A stretch of DNA of 64,000 bases from Tardiphaga sp. vice304. Lineage in GTDB: Bacteria; Pseudomonadota; Alphaproteobacteria; Rhizobiales; Xanthobacteraceae. Positions within the stretch are counted from its first letter, which is position 1, and every line of letters begins with the position of its first letter. Location: the NCBI RefSeq assembly GCF_007018905.1, contig NZ_CP041402.1:4762001-4826000 (forward strand), given 5' to 3'. Of the stretch, positions 15,771-25,053 are shown piece after piece. Both the position numbers and the translations under genes were made by a program. Under the pieces are notes generated by a model. That model saw only the letters and a list, made by a program, of their open reading frames with translations, searched no databases and was not told where the DNA came from.

Positions 15771-16517
15771 TTACCCGCCCAGCTTGGCGACCAGCGCGTC
15801 CGACACTTCGAAGTTCGCATAGACGTTCTGCACGTCGTCATGCTCGTTCAACAGGTCGATCAGCTTGATCAGCTTCTCGCCGGTCTCGTCGTCGACCGGG
15901 ACGTTGTTATGCGGCTTCCAGGTCAGTTCGGACTTGCGGGCCTCGCCGAATTTCACTTCCAGCGCCTTGGCGACCTCGCGAAAGGTTTCCTTGGAGGCGT
16001 AGACCTCGTGGCCGGTCTCGCTCGACACCACGTCGTCGGCGCCGGCCTCGATCGCGGCTTCCAGCATGTCGTCGGCAGAGGCCTTGGCGGCGTCGTATTC
16101 GATGATGCCGACATGGTCGAACATGAAGGCGACCGAGCCGGTTTCGCCGAGATTGCCGCCGGACTTGGTGAAATAGGAGCGGATATCGGAGGCCGCGCGG
16201 TTACGGTTGTCGGTCATCGCCTCGACGATCACGGCGACGCCGCCGGGGCCATAGCCCTCGTAGCGGATCTCGTCATAGTTCTCGCTCTCGCCGCCGATCG
16301 CCTTCTTGACCGCGCGATCGATCGAATCCTTCGACATGTTCTCCTGTCGCGCCGAGATCATCGCCGCCCGCAGCCGCGCGTTCATCGCGGGATCCGGCAT
16401 GCCGAGCTTGGCGGCGACGGTAATTTCGCGGGCCAGCTTGCTGAACAGCTTGGACTTCTGAGCATCCTGCCGGCCCTTGCGGTGCATGATGTTCTTGAAC
16501 TGGGAATGTCCGGCCAT
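15771..16517 (-). CDS. YebC/PmpR family protein
   Basis: A 248-aa member of the YebC family, known as DNA-binding regulators and, in recent work on relatives, as ribosome-associated factors helping translate proline-rich stretches. The family start [20 protein letters not shown] is intact, followed by [44 protein letters not shown] and the C-terminal [10 protein letters not shown]. Length is typical. The position just before ruvC is conserved in many bacteria. Confidence 0.95.
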   Translation of the reverse strand: MAGHSQFKNIMHRKGRQDAQKSKLFSKLAREITVAAKLGMPDPAMNARLRAAMISARQENMSKDSIDRAVKKAIGGESENYDEIRYEGYGPGGVAVIVEAMTDNRNRAASDIRSYFTKSGGNLGETGSVAFMFDHVGIIEYDAAKASADDMLEAAIEAGADDVVSSETGHEVYASKETFREVAKALEVKFGEARKSELTWKPHNNVPVDDETGEKLIKLIDLLNEHDDVQNVYANFEVSDALVAKLGG

Positions 16518-16705
16518 GCGGTCTCTCTCGGATTCGGTGGTGCTTCAAGGTGTCGGCGGCGCGGGGTTATAGGCCGCGCGCCCCACAAAATCAAAAACAG
16601 GCGTGCTTTCTGGCCAGCGAACGCCGGCAATCCCGCTTTGTTAATCATGATTTCATGCAAGGGTGCAAGAATACCCGCTTGGATTGCAGTGCAGCGGATT
16701 TGATC

Positions 16706-18451
16706 ATGGCATTTGGACTGTTTCAAAAGCGGCCGCCGCAGGCAGCCGAGCCAGCGATGACGCCTGTCGTGGCCGCCGAGGCACCGCTGGCGCCGGAGGC
16801 GGACCAGGCGCGCGACATTCTCGACCTGCTGGAACTCGAACTCGGCGCCCTGATCCGGCAGCTCGAGCGCGCCTCGTCGTCGGTCGCCGGCGGCGCCGAA
16901 GCCACCGCGACCACGCTGACGCTGATCCGCGCCCGCTCCGACGCGCTGGCCGAACGCACGCAGGCGGCGCAATCGACCGCCACCACCTTTTCCCAGGCCG
17001 CCGACAAATTCACCCATTCGGCCGAAGGGATCGGCAGCCAGGTCCGCCACGCCAGCCGACTCGCCGACGAGGCCGGCGCCGCCGCGCAGGAGGCCAGCGT
17101 GACCGTCGACCGGTTGCGCGATTCATCGGCGGCGATCGGCAACGTCGTCACCCTGATCGCACAGATCGCACGCCAGACCACGATGCTGGCGCTCAACGCC
17201 ACGATCGAGGCGGCGCGCGCGGGCGCGGCCGGGCGCGGCTTTGCGGTGGTCGCCACCGAGGTCAAGGCGCTGGCGGTGCAGACCCAGGACGCCACCAAGG
17301 AAATCGAGCGCAAGATCGACGCCCTGCAGAAAGACGCTGCCGGCTCGGTCGATGCCGTGCACCGGATCTCCAGCGCGATCGAAGCGATCCGCCCGGTCTT
17401 TGCCAGCGTCAACGACTCGGTCGCCGAACAGAATGCCACCACCGGCGAGATATCCGGCAATGCCGCGCAGGCCTCCGAGTTCATCGTCTCGGTGAGCGAC
17501 AGCGCCGCCGAAATCGACCAGGCGGCCAATGAGGCCGCCGCGCATGGTAAAGATGTGGCGCAGGCCGGCCGGGCGGTCACGACCTTTGCCTCCAAGCTGA
17601 AGGCGCGTTGCGCGGTGCTGCTGCGCCAGAGCGAACGCGAGGAGGAGCGCAAGCGCGAACGGCTGCCCTGCCACCTGCAGATCACGCTGCAGAGCCGCAG
17701 CGGCCCGCTGACCGCCCCGGTCTACGAGATCTCGCTGGAAGGCGTCCTGATCGGCGGACCGGGGGCGGCCTCCTTGGCACGCAACGACATCGTCGCGGCG
17801 GATCTGGCGGACGTCGGCGCCTGCCGGCTGCGCATCGCGGATCATTCGCCGGCCGGCGCCCGCGCGCTGTTCGTGACGCCCGATGCCCGACTGCTCGATC
17901 GCATCGAAGACCGGCTATGGGCGATCCACGATGAGAACACCGAATTCGTCACCCGCGCGATCGACGCCGGCGCAGCCATCACCAAGATCTTCGCCGATGG
18001 CGTCGCCCGCGGCGCCGTCCGCATCGAGGACATGTTCGACGAGAGCTATGTCGAGATCGCCGGCTCCAACCCGGTCCAGGTGCGTACGAAAATCCTCGAC
18101 TGGGCCGACCGCGCTCTGCCCGACTTCCAGGACAGGCTGCTGGCGACCGACCAGCGGATGGCGTTCTGTGCGGCGATCGACCGCAACGGCTATCTGCCGG
18201 TGCACAACAGCATCTATTCCAAACCGCAGCGTCCCGGCGACGTCGCCTTCAACACTGCCAATTCACGCAACCGCCGCATCTTCAACGACCCCGCGGGTCT
18301 CGCCGCCGGCCGCAACACCCGCGCTTATCTGATCCAGAGCTACGCCCGCGACATGGGCAACAACGTCACCGTAATGATGCGCGAGATCGACGTCCCGATC
18401 CGCGTCCAGGGCCGGCACTGGGGCGAGTTCCGCATGGCCTACAAGCTCTGA
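16706..18451 (+). CDS. Cytosolic methyl-accepting chemotaxis protein with PilZ-like and C-terminal sensory domains
   Basis: A 581-aa receptor without a membrane span. The order is unusual: the signalling domain comes first (about residues 55-310), with the conserved hairpin tip LALNATIEAARAGAAGRGFA near 160-180. A PilZ-like segment follows at about 315-390 (EREEERKRERLPCHLQITLQ, VYEISLEGVLIGGPG). The C-terminal 190 residues form a sensory domain with FCAAIDRNGYLPVHNSIYSK and NRRIFNDPAGLAAGRNTRAY, resembling PAS/Cache-type regions of other rhizobial cytosolic receptors. The Arg-rich PilZ start could bind cyclic di-GMP, but only part of the RxxxR pattern is clear. The ATG at 16706 is the start before MAFGLFQKRP. 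It is monocistronic. Confidence 0.88.
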   Translation: MAFGLFQKRPPQAAEPAMTPVVAAEAPLAPEADQARDILDLLELELGALIRQLERASSSVAGGAEATATTLTLIRARSDALAERTQAAQSTATTFSQAADKFTHSAEGIGSQVRHASRLADEAGAAAQEASVTVDRLRDSSAAIGNVVTLIAQIARQTTMLALNATIEAARAGAAGRGFAVVATEVKALAVQTQDATKEIERKIDALQKDAAGSVDAVHRISSAIEAIRPVFASVNDSVAEQNATTGEISGNAAQASEFIVSVSDSAAEIDQAANEAAAHGKDVAQAGRAVTTFASKLKARCAVLLRQSEREEERKRERLPCHLQITLQSRSGPLTAPVYEISLEGVLIGGPGAASLARNDIVAADLADVGACRLRIADHSPAGARALFVTPDARLLDRIEDRLWAIHDENTEFVTRAIDAGAAITKIFADGVARGAVRIEDMFDESYVEIAGSNPVQVRTKILDWADRALPDFQDRLLATDQRMAFCAAIDRNGYLPVHNSIYSKPQRPGDVAFNTANSRNRRIFNDPAGLAAGRNTRAYLIQSYARDMGNNVTVMMREIDVPIRVQGRHWGEFRMAYKL

Positions 18452-18553
18452 CGACGCAGCGGCCGATCGCCGCTGCTTTGGAACGTTTGTCACACGGGTG
18501 ACATTTGCGTGGGGTGATAACGGCGATCTTTCGATCCCCCCCGCGGAGCCCTG

Positions 18554-19480
18554 ATGACCAATCTTTCCATCGACGACGTGCAATCCGCCCACGACCGCAT
18601 CCGCGAGGAAATGCTCGACGGCTTCGACGAAGAAATCGAGCTGGAGATCGACGACGAGCGGCTCGATGCGCTGACCAACGAAATGGAAGGCCACACCCCG
18701 CAGGAGACGCTCGATCGCCGGCTGTATTTCAAGGAACTGTTCCGCCTGCAGGGCGAGCTCGTCAAATTGCAGAGCTGGGTGCAGCATCACAAACTGAAAG
18801 TCGTGGTGATCTTCGAGGGCCGCGACTCCGCCGGCAAGGGCGGCGTCATCAAGCGCATCACGCAGCGGCTCAACCCGCGCGTCTGCCGCGTCGCCGCCTT
18901 GCCGGCACCCAGCGAGCGCGAACGCAGCCAGTGGTACTTCCAGCGTTATGTTTCGCATCTGCCGGCCGGCGGCGAGATCGTTTTGTTCGACCGCTCCTGG
19001 TACAACCGCGCCGGCGTCGAGCGCGTGATGGGCTTCTGCACCGAGGACGAGGTAGAAGAGTTCTTCCGCTCGGTGCCGGAATTCGAGCGCATGCTGGTGC
19101 GTTCGGGCACCATTTTGATCAAGTACTGGTTCTCGATCACCGACGAAGCGCAGCACCTGCGCTTCAGCATGCGGATCGCCGATCCGCTCAAGCAGTGGAA
19201 GCTGAGCCCGATGGACGTGCAGGCACGCAGCCGCTGGGAGGACTACACCAAGGCCAAGGAAGCCATGCTGGCCCGCACCCACATCGCGGAAGCGCCGTGG
19301 CACGTCGTCGAGGCCGTCGACAAGAAGAAGGCACGGCTGAACTGCATCGCGCATCTCTTGGAGCAGATTCCGTATCAGGAGATCGCGCAGCCGCCGGTCG
19401 AACTGCCCCCGCGCGTGCGCAATCCCGATTATCACCGCACGCCGGTGCCGCCGGAGCTCTACGTGCCGCAGCGCTACTGA
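18554..19480 (+). CDS. ppk2: Polyphosphate kinase 2
   Basis: A 308-aa PPK2-family enzyme transferring phosphate between polyphosphate and nucleotides. Walker A is VIFEGRDSAGKGGVIKRITQ (about residues 85-104). The lid and Walker B region contain LPAPSERERSQWYFQRYVSH and IVLFDRSWYNRAGVERVMGF, with the catalytic Asp and Arg positions intact. The substrate loop is RSGTILIKYWFSITDEAQ. Length and motifs fit class I PPK2 (nucleoside diphosphate). The N-terminal acidic extension (DGFDEEIELEIDDERLDALT) is typical of rhizobial members. It stands alone before the liv operon. Confidence 0.95.
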   Translation: MTNLSIDDVQSAHDRIREEMLDGFDEEIELEIDDERLDALTNEMEGHTPQETLDRRLYFKELFRLQGELVKLQSWVQHHKLKVVVIFEGRDSAGKGGVIKRITQRLNPRVCRVAALPAPSERERSQWYFQRYVSHLPAGGEIVLFDRSWYNRAGVERVMGFCTEDEVEEFFRSVPEFERMLVRSGTILIKYWFSITDEAQHLRFSMRIADPLKQWKLSPMDVQARSRWEDYTKAKEAMLARTHIAEAPWHVVEAVDKKKARLNCIAHLLEQIPYQEIAQPPVELPPRVRNPDYHRTPVPPELYVPQRY

Positions 19481-19639
19481 CAGACCGCAACCGCCGCACC
19501 GCCCTGCGGCGAAACGCCCCTGCACCGCAGCAGCGATTGCCGATGCGTCCCTCGTTGTTCGCATGGACAACGGTAAAAATGCCCGCTTAAGTAGCGCGAT
19601 CGATCGCCGGAAAGGCGACGGGGCTCCGGGGAGGACGAC

Positions 19640-20857
19640 ATGCTTTCACCATTCACCCGCTTTGCGGCGGGACTGCTGGCAATGGCTGCCTGCGGCGCGA
19701 GCGCAACTGTTCAGGCGCAGACCTCAGTCAAGATCGGCTATGCGATCTCGCGCACCGGCCCGGGCGCCGGCGGCGCCGCGGTTACCACGATCCCGAACTA
19801 CGATCTGTGGGTCAAGGAAGTGAACGCCGCCGGCGGCCTCAAGCTCGGCGACAAGCGCGTGCCGATCGAAGTCGTCCAGTATGACGACCGCTCCAGCGCG
19901 GAAGAGGCCGCGAAAGCCCTCGACCGGCTGATCACCCAGGACAAGGTCGATTTCATCCTGCCGCCATGGGGCACCGGACTCAACCTCGCGGTGGGGCCGA
20001 TCCTCAACAAGGCCGGCTACCCGCATCTGGCTGCCACCGCGGTGACCGACCGCGCGCCCGAACTGGCCAAGCGCTGGCCAAACAGCTTCTGGCTGCTCGG
20101 CACCAGCGCCGGCGCCGCCAACACGCTGGTCGAACTGCTGGTGAAGCTGCGCTCCGAGGGCAAGATCGGCGACACCGTGGCGATGGCCAGCATCGCCGAC
20201 GGCTTTGGCATCGATCTGTCCGGCGCGGCGAGGCCTGCGCTGACCAAGGCCAATTTCAAGCTGGCCTACGACAAGACCTATCCGGTCGGCACCCAGGACC
20301 TCAGCCCGATCATCAACGAGGTGAAGGCGCTGAACCCCGACGTCTTCATTGCCTTCAGCTATCCGCCGGATACGATTGCGATCACCGAGCAGTCGCGCAT
20401 CGCGGGCTTCAATCCGAAAGTGTTCTATACCGGCGTCGGCACGGCGTTTCCGCTGTTCAAGCAGAAGTTCGGCGCCAATGCGGAAGGCGTGATGGGGATC
20501 GGCGGCTGGAGCGGAGACAGCCAGGCGATCAAGGACTATCTGGCGCGCCACAAGGCCTCCGCCGCCAACGGCGCCGAGCCCGACCGCTGGGCCAGCGCGG
20601 TGACCTATGCCAGCCTGCAGATGTTGCAGCAGGCGATCGAGCGCGTCGGCAAGATCGACCGCGCCGCGGTCATCAAGGACCTGCAGACCGGCACGTTCGA
20701 TACCGTGATCGGCAAGGTCAAGCTCGAGAACAACATGCCGACGCAATACTGGTGGGTCGGGCAATGGCAGGACGGCGACTTCTACGGCGTCGGGCCATCG
20801 ACCAACGAAGGCGCCCGCGCGCCGATCCTGCCGAAGCCGGCGTGGAAGGCGCCGTGA
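19640..20857 (+). CDS. livK: LivK-type periplasmic substrate-binding protein
   Basis: A 405-aa branched-chain-amino-acid-type binding protein. It has a signal peptide (RFAAGLLAMAACGASATVQA, cut near AQT) and the Peripla_BP_6 fold: VKIGYAISRTGPGAGGAAVT, VPIEVVQYDDRSSAEEAAKA, VDFILPPWGTGLNLAVGPIL and DVFIAFSYPPDTIAITEQSR. GGAGG lies eight bases before the ATG. It starts a five-gene operon; the ligand may be a branched-chain amino acid, an amide or an aromatic acid and cannot be read from sequence. Confidence 0.94.
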   Translation: MLSPFTRFAAGLLAMAACGASATVQAQTSVKIGYAISRTGPGAGGAAVTTIPNYDLWVKEVNAAGGLKLGDKRVPIEVVQYDDRSSAEEAAKALDRLITQDKVDFILPPWGTGLNLAVGPILNKAGYPHLAATAVTDRAPELAKRWPNSFWLLGTSAGAANTLVELLVKLRSEGKIGDTVAMASIADGFGIDLSGAARPALTKANFKLAYDKTYPVGTQDLSPIINEVKALNPDVFIAFSYPPDTIAITEQSRIAGFNPKVFYTGVGTAFPLFKQKFGANAEGVMGIGGWSGDSQAIKDYLARHKASAANGAEPDRWASAVTYASLQMLQQAIERVGKIDRAAVIKDLQTGTFDTVIGKVKLENNMPTQYWWVGQWQDGDFYGVGPSTNEGARAPILPKPAWKAP

Positions 20858-20887
20858 TCGCCGGAAATCGGCGGCCGGACTGAGGGA

Positions 20888-21757
20888 ATGACCAATGCAG
20901 TTCTCACCGGCCTCGTGCTGGGCGGTATGTATGCGCTGATCGCGATGGGACTGACGCTGCAATATGGCGTCGCGCGGATCATGAACCTGTCCTACGGCGA
21001 ATTCCTGATCGCCGCCGCCTTCGCGTCGTACTGGCTGTTCACCGGCTGGGCGCTCAATCCGCTGCTGGGCCTGTTACTCGTCATTCCCCTCAGCTTCGCC
21101 GCGAGCTGGCTGCTGTACCGCGTGCTGCTGACCCCCTTGGTGCGCCGTGCGAAGACCCGCGACGCGCTGGAGGTCGACAGCATCCTGGCCACGTTCGGCA
21201 TGATGTTCATCGTGCAGGGCATCATGCTGACGATGTTCGGCGGTGCCTATTTCAGCTACTCGTTCCTCGCCGTGCCGGTGACGGTGGTGGGTGAGGTGAT
21301 TGCGCTGAACCGGATGCTGGCCTTCGGCCTCGCGGTGGTCGTCGGCCTTGCGCTGTATCTCACGTTGACGCGGACCCGGATCGGCACCGCGATCCGGGCG
21401 GTGGCAGTCGATCCCGTGGCGGCGCAGCTGGTTGCGATCGACGTGACGAAGACAGCGGCACTCGCTTTCGCGCTCGGCGGCGCGCTGGTCGCGGCGGCCG
21501 GTGTGCTGATCAGCATGTTCCTGACCTTCAGCGCCACGTCCGGCGTGGTGTTCACCATGAAGGCCCTGATCGTGGTGGTGATGGGCGGCGTCGGCAATCT
21601 GCTCGGCTGCCTTGTCGCCGGCCTGGCACTCGGCCTCAGCGAGGCGCTGGTCGCCACCTATGTCGATCCCGGCCTGACGCTGGCGGTCAATTTTGCGCTG
21701 TTCCTCGGCGTGCTGCTGGTGAAGCCCGCCGGCCTGTTCGGGCGGGTGCAACGATGA
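20888..21757 (+). CDS. livH: LivH-type ABC permease
   Basis: A 289-aa inner-membrane permease with about eight spans. The family start VLTGLVLGGMYALIAMGLTL is followed by QYGVARIMNLSYGEFLIAAA and the cytoplasmic coupling region TRTRIGTAIRAVAVDPVAAQ LVAID. The C-terminal VVMGGVGNLLGCLVAGLALG is typical. It lies 30 bases after livK and overlaps livM by four bases. Confidence 0.95.
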   Translation: MTNAVLTGLVLGGMYALIAMGLTLQYGVARIMNLSYGEFLIAAAFASYWLFTGWALNPLLGLLLVIPLSFAASWLLYRVLLTPLVRRAKTRDALEVDSILATFGMMFIVQGIMLTMFGGAYFSYSFLAVPVTVVGEVIALNRMLAFGLAVVVGLALYLTLTRTRIGTAIRAVAVDPVAAQLVAIDVTKTAALAFALGGALVAAAGVLISMFLTFSATSGVVFTMKALIVVVMGGVGNLLGCLVAGLALGLSEALVATYVDPGLTLAVNFALFLGVLLVKPAGLFGRVQR

Positions 21758-22701
21758 CAGCATCTCAAGTTGCGGCCGCCCTCGCCGGCCTTGCCGCCAT
21801 TGCTGCGCTGGCCTTCGTTCCCAGCCTGGTCGATGCCTATTATCTCTCCCTGGCCATCAGCCTGCTGCAGTTCACCGTGCTGGCGACCGCCTGGGGGATG
21901 TTCTCCGGGCCGACCCGCTACGTCTCGCTGGCGACCACCGCCTTCTTCGGCGTCGGCGCCTATACCGTGGCGGTGCTCGGCGAGCAGCTGCCGTGGTCGC
22001 TGGTATTGCTGGTGGCCGCCGGCATTGGCGCCGCGATGGCAGTGCTCGTCGGCCTCTCGACGTTGCGGCTGAGCGGCGTGCATTTCGTCATTTTCACCTT
22101 CGGTCTCGCCGAACTCATTCGCCAGATCGTGGTCTGGTACGAGGTCAACATCTCGCGCGTGCTCGGCCGCTATGTGTTCGTCGACATCACCCCGGCCGAC
22201 ATCTACTGGCAGTTGCTCGCCCTGTGCGTCGTGGTGTTCGCCACCGGCTACCTGATTGCACGATCGCGCTTCGGCTTTGCTTTGCGCATCATCGGCGAGG
22301 ATGAGACCGTGGCGCGGCATTGCGGCATCAATGTCACCGTCGCCAAGGTCGCGCTGTTCGCCATCACCGCGACCTTCATGACGCTGGTCGGGGCGATCAT
22401 GTCGCCGCGCTGGACCTATATCGAACCGTCGATCGCATTCAATGCCACCATCTCGTTCGAAGTGGTGATCATGGCGCTGCTCGGCGGCGCGCACCGATTG
22501 TGGGGCCCGGCGCTCGGCGCGATTCCACTGACGCTCTTGTTTGAGTTTCTCTCGGCGCGCTTTCCCGCGACCTCGACCCTGATGATGGGCGTGGTGTTCC
22601 TGCTGATCGTCTATGCGCTGCCATCCGGCGTGGCCGGCCTGTGGGAGCGGCTCCGCGCCTGGCGGCCAGCGCGCCCGCAAGTGCGGAGCGCCGGGGCATG
22701 A
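21754..22701 (+). CDS. livM: LivM-type ABC permease
   Basis: A 315-aa permease, the heterodimer partner of LivH, with about nine spans. LivM marks include YYLSLAISLLQFTVLATAWG, MFSGPTRYVSLATTAFFGVG AYTVAVLGEQL, and the EAA-like coupling loop RSRFGFALRIIGEDETVARH CGI. The C-terminus has LLGGAHRLWGPALGAIPLTL. Overlaps with livH and livG (four bases each) show tight coupling. Confidence 0.95.
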   Translation: MTASQVAAALAGLAAIAALAFVPSLVDAYYLSLAISLLQFTVLATAWGMFSGPTRYVSLATTAFFGVGAYTVAVLGEQLPWSLVLLVAAGIGAAMAVLVGLSTLRLSGVHFVIFTFGLAELIRQIVVWYEVNISRVLGRYVFVDITPADIYWQLLALCVVVFATGYLIARSRFGFALRIIGEDETVARHCGINVTVAKVALFAITATFMTLVGAIMSPRWTYIEPSIAFNATISFEVVIMALLGGAHRLWGPALGAIPLTLLFEFLSARFPATSTLMMGVVFLLIVYALPSGVAGLWERLRAWRPARPQVRSAGA

Positions 22702-23444
22702 GCGAAATCGACGCCGCGCCGGCGCTCGCCATCGAAGGCCTGACCAAAGCTTTCGGCGGGCTGATCGCCGTCAATAAGCTCGACCTCGTGGTCGGGCGCG
22801 GCGAGATCGTCGGCCTGCTCGGCCCGAATGGTTCCGGCAAGACCACCGCGCTCAATCTGATTTCCGGCGTGCTACAGCCGAACGCCGGCCAGATCTACTT
22901 CGCCGGCCACGACGTCGCCGGCTGGCCGACGCATCGCGTGGCCCGGCTTGGGCTGGCGCGGACGTTCCAGCTCGTGCGGCTGCTCGACGGCATGAGTTGC
23001 GCGGAGAATGTCCGCGCCGGCCTGGCGTTTCATCGGCCATTGTTGACGCGCGCCGAACTCGATGCCTCCGAAACGCAATTGCTGGCGCGCGTCGGCCTCG
23101 CCGGCTTTGGCCCGCGTGCCGCCACCGACCTGACTTACATCGATCGCAAGCGACTCGAACTGGCGCGCGCGCTGGCGCTGCGGCCGCGCCTGCTGCTGCT
23201 CGATGAATGGCTGGCCGGGTTGAACCCGTCCGAGCTGCTGATCGGCATCGAACTGATCCGGTCGCTGAAGCAGGAAGGGCTGTCGATCCTGCTGGTCGAG
23301 CATGTCATGGATGCGATTCGATCGTTGTGCGATCGCTGCGTGGTGATGAGCAGCGGCCGCAAGATCGCCGAGGGCACGCCGGAAATGGTACTTTCCAACG
23401 ACGCGGTGATCGAGGCCTATCTGGGAGCACCGCTCGATGCTTGA
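22698..23444 (+). CDS. livG: LivG-type ABC ATP-binding protein
   Basis: A 248-aa ATPase. Walker A is LLGPNGSGKTTALNLISGVL; the LivG-specific loop HRVARLGLARTFQLVRLLDG follows. The ABC signature is divergent, reading LTYIDRKRLELARALALRPR where LSYGQQRRLEIARAL is usual, and Walker B is LLLLDEWLAGLNPSE with Trp-Leu in place of Pro-Ala. The start at 22698 overlaps livM; the frame extending to 22641 lies inside livM. The altered signature motif (no LSGGQ-like Gly pair) deserves note but is seen in some Liv homologues. Confidence 0.94.
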   Translation: MSEIDAAPALAIEGLTKAFGGLIAVNKLDLVVGRGEIVGLLGPNGSGKTTALNLISGVLQPNAGQIYFAGHDVAGWPTHRVARLGLARTFQLVRLLDGMSCAENVRAGLAFHRPLLTRAELDASETQLLARVGLAGFGPRAATDLTYIDRKRLELARALALRPRLLLLDEWLAGLNPSELLIGIELIRSLKQEGLSILLVEHVMDAIRSLCDRCVVMSSGRKIAEGTPEMVLSNDAVIEAYLGAPLDA

Positions 23445-24162
23445 GGTGTCCGACATCAGCGTGTCCTACGGCCAGCACCGCGCCCTGAGCGAGGCGGCGC
23501 TGAACGTCGAGCGCGGCGAGATCGTCGTCATTCTCGGCGCCAACGGCGCCGGCAAGACGACGCTGCTGAAAGCCATCGCGGGGCTGTTGCCATGCGCGCC
23601 CGGCAAGCGCGTCCGGCTCGGCGGCCGCGACCTGTCGCGTGTCGCGCCGCACGACATCGTCGAGGCGGGTCTCGCGCTGGTTCCGGAAGGCCGCGGCATT
23701 TTTGCCGATCTCACCGTGGCAGAAAACCTTCTGCTCGGCGCCAACCCGAAGCGCGCGCGCGCAAGCGAGGTGGCGCAGCGTGCCAAAGTGCTTGGCCTGT
23801 TTCCAAAGCTCGGCGAGCGACTGAAGCAGACCGTGCGCACCATGAGCGGCGGCGAGCAACAGATGGTGGCGATCGGCCGCGCGCTGATGTCGAGGCCGGA
23901 CATCCTGCTGCTCGACGAGCCCTCGCTAGGCCTGTCGCCGTTGCTGGTGCGCGAGCTGTTTGCCGCGTTGCGCGTGGTCCGCGACAGCGGCGGCGGATTG
24001 CTGCTCGTCGAGCAGAACGCCCGCGAGAGCCTCGCGATCGCCGACCGTGGTTATCTGCTGGAAAACGGCGAGATCGTCGGCCACGGCCGGGCGATGGAGT
24101 TGCAGTCCGATCCGGCGGTGCGCCGCGCCTATCTCGGCGGACTCGCGAGTACGACGAACTAG
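23437..24162 (+). CDS. livF: LivF-type ABC ATP-binding protein
   Basis: A 241-aa ATPase pairing with LivG. Walker A is ILGANGAGKTTLLKAIAGLL, then the LivF marks GLALVPEGRGIFADLTVAEN LLLGA, the intact signature TMSGGEQQMVAIGRALMSRP and Walker B ILLLDEPSLGLSPLLVRELF. It overlaps livG by eight bases and ends the operon, followed by a G/C-run palindrome that may terminate it. Confidence 0.95.
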   Translation: MLEVSDISVSYGQHRALSEAALNVERGEIVVILGANGAGKTTLLKAIAGLLPCAPGKRVRLGGRDLSRVAPHDIVEAGLALVPEGRGIFADLTVAENLLLGANPKRARASEVAQRAKVLGLFPKLGERLKQTVRTMSGGEQQMVAIGRALMSRPDILLLDEPSLGLSPLLVRELFAALRVVRDSGGGLLLVEQNARESLAIADRGYLLENGEIVGHGRAMELQSDPAVRRAYLGGLASTTN

Positions 24163-24182
24163 CAACGACGCGCCGGCAGTTG

Positions 24183-24216
24183 CGCTCCCTCCCCCCTTGC
24201 GGGGGAGGGGAGCAGA
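24183..24216. repeat. G/C-run palindromic repeat after livF
   Basis: CTCCCTCCCCCCTTGCGGGG followed by GAGGGGAG forms a short hairpin of the same type as 8410-8462. It lies between the convergent livF and ymdB-like genes and could act as a bidirectional 3' structure. Confidence 0.6.
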
Positions 24217-24227
24217 AGCAATCGCGC

Positions 24228-25052
24228 TTAGCTCGCCCAGAACTCCGGCACCGCCTGCGACAGCCGTCCGCCGAGGCGGACCGGGCCGACCTTGAGCGCA
24301 AGCCCCGTCTTGTCGTCCGTCTCCACAGCCACTCCTGATAGCGTCGCCGGGCCGAACGCCGGCTCGAAGCGGCCGGAGGGAATGCCGGTCGTGAAGCGCC
24401 GCACCGGCTCTTCCTTCTGCATGCCGATCACGGAATCATAGTCGCCGGTCATGCCGGCGTCGGTCATGTAGGCGGTGCCGCCGGGCAGGATCTGATGGTC
24501 GGCAGTCGGCACATGGGTATGCGTCCCGACGACGAGGCTGACGCGGCCGTCGCAAAAAAATCCCATGCCCTGCTTCTCGCTCGAGGCCTCGCCGTGGAAA
24601 TCCACCACGATCGCGTCGACTGCTTCGACCAGCGGACAGGCGTCGATCTCCTTGCCGACCGCGGAAAAGGGATCGTTGAGCGGCTCCATGAAGACGCGGC
24701 CCATCGCATTCATCACCAGCGCGCGGGCGCCGTTCTTGGCGTCGACCATCGCTGCCCCCCTGCCCGGCGTATGGCGCGGGAAGTTCAACGGCCGGATCAG
24801 GCGCGGCGCGCGTTCGATGAACACCAGCGCTTCCTTCTGATTCCAGGCGTGGTTGCCGAGCGTCACCGCGTCGGCGCCGGCATCGACCAGATCGTTGTAG
24901 ATGCTCTCGGTGATGCCGAAGCCGCCGGCGGCGTTCTCGCCGTTGATGACGACCAGATCGAGCTTCCAGTCGCGGATCATGCCCGGCAGGCGGTCGAGGA
25001 TGATGGTGCGCCCGGTCTTGCCGACCACGTCGCCGATGAAAAGAATACGCAA
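24228..25052 (-). CDS. YmdB-family metallophosphoesterase
   Basis: A 274-aa TIGR00282/YmdB-type phosphodiesterase; the Bacillus member cleaves 2',3'-cyclic nucleotides. Two-metal ligands are visible in MRILFIGDVVGKTGRTIILD, VINGENAAGGFGI, LGNHAWNQKEAL, VDFHGEASSEKQGMGFF and VVGTHTHVPTADHQILPGGT. The stop is one base from the next gene region, and it follows fau on the minus strand with one base between them, so the two are probably co-transcribed. Confidence 0.94.
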   Translation of the reverse strand: MRILFIGDVVGKTGRTIILDRLPGMIRDWKLDLVVINGENAAGGFGITESIYNDLVDAGADAVTLGNHAWNQKEALVFIERAPRLIRPLNFPRHTPGRGAAMVDAKNGARALVMNAMGRVFMEPLNDPFSAVGKEIDACPLVEAVDAIVVDFHGEASSEKQGMGFFCDGRVSLVVGTHTHVPTADHQILPGGTAYMTDAGMTGDYDSVIGMQKEEPVRRFTTGIPSGRFEPAFGPATLSGVAVETDDKTGLALKVGPVRLGGRLSQAVPEFWAS

Positions 25053-25053
25053 A

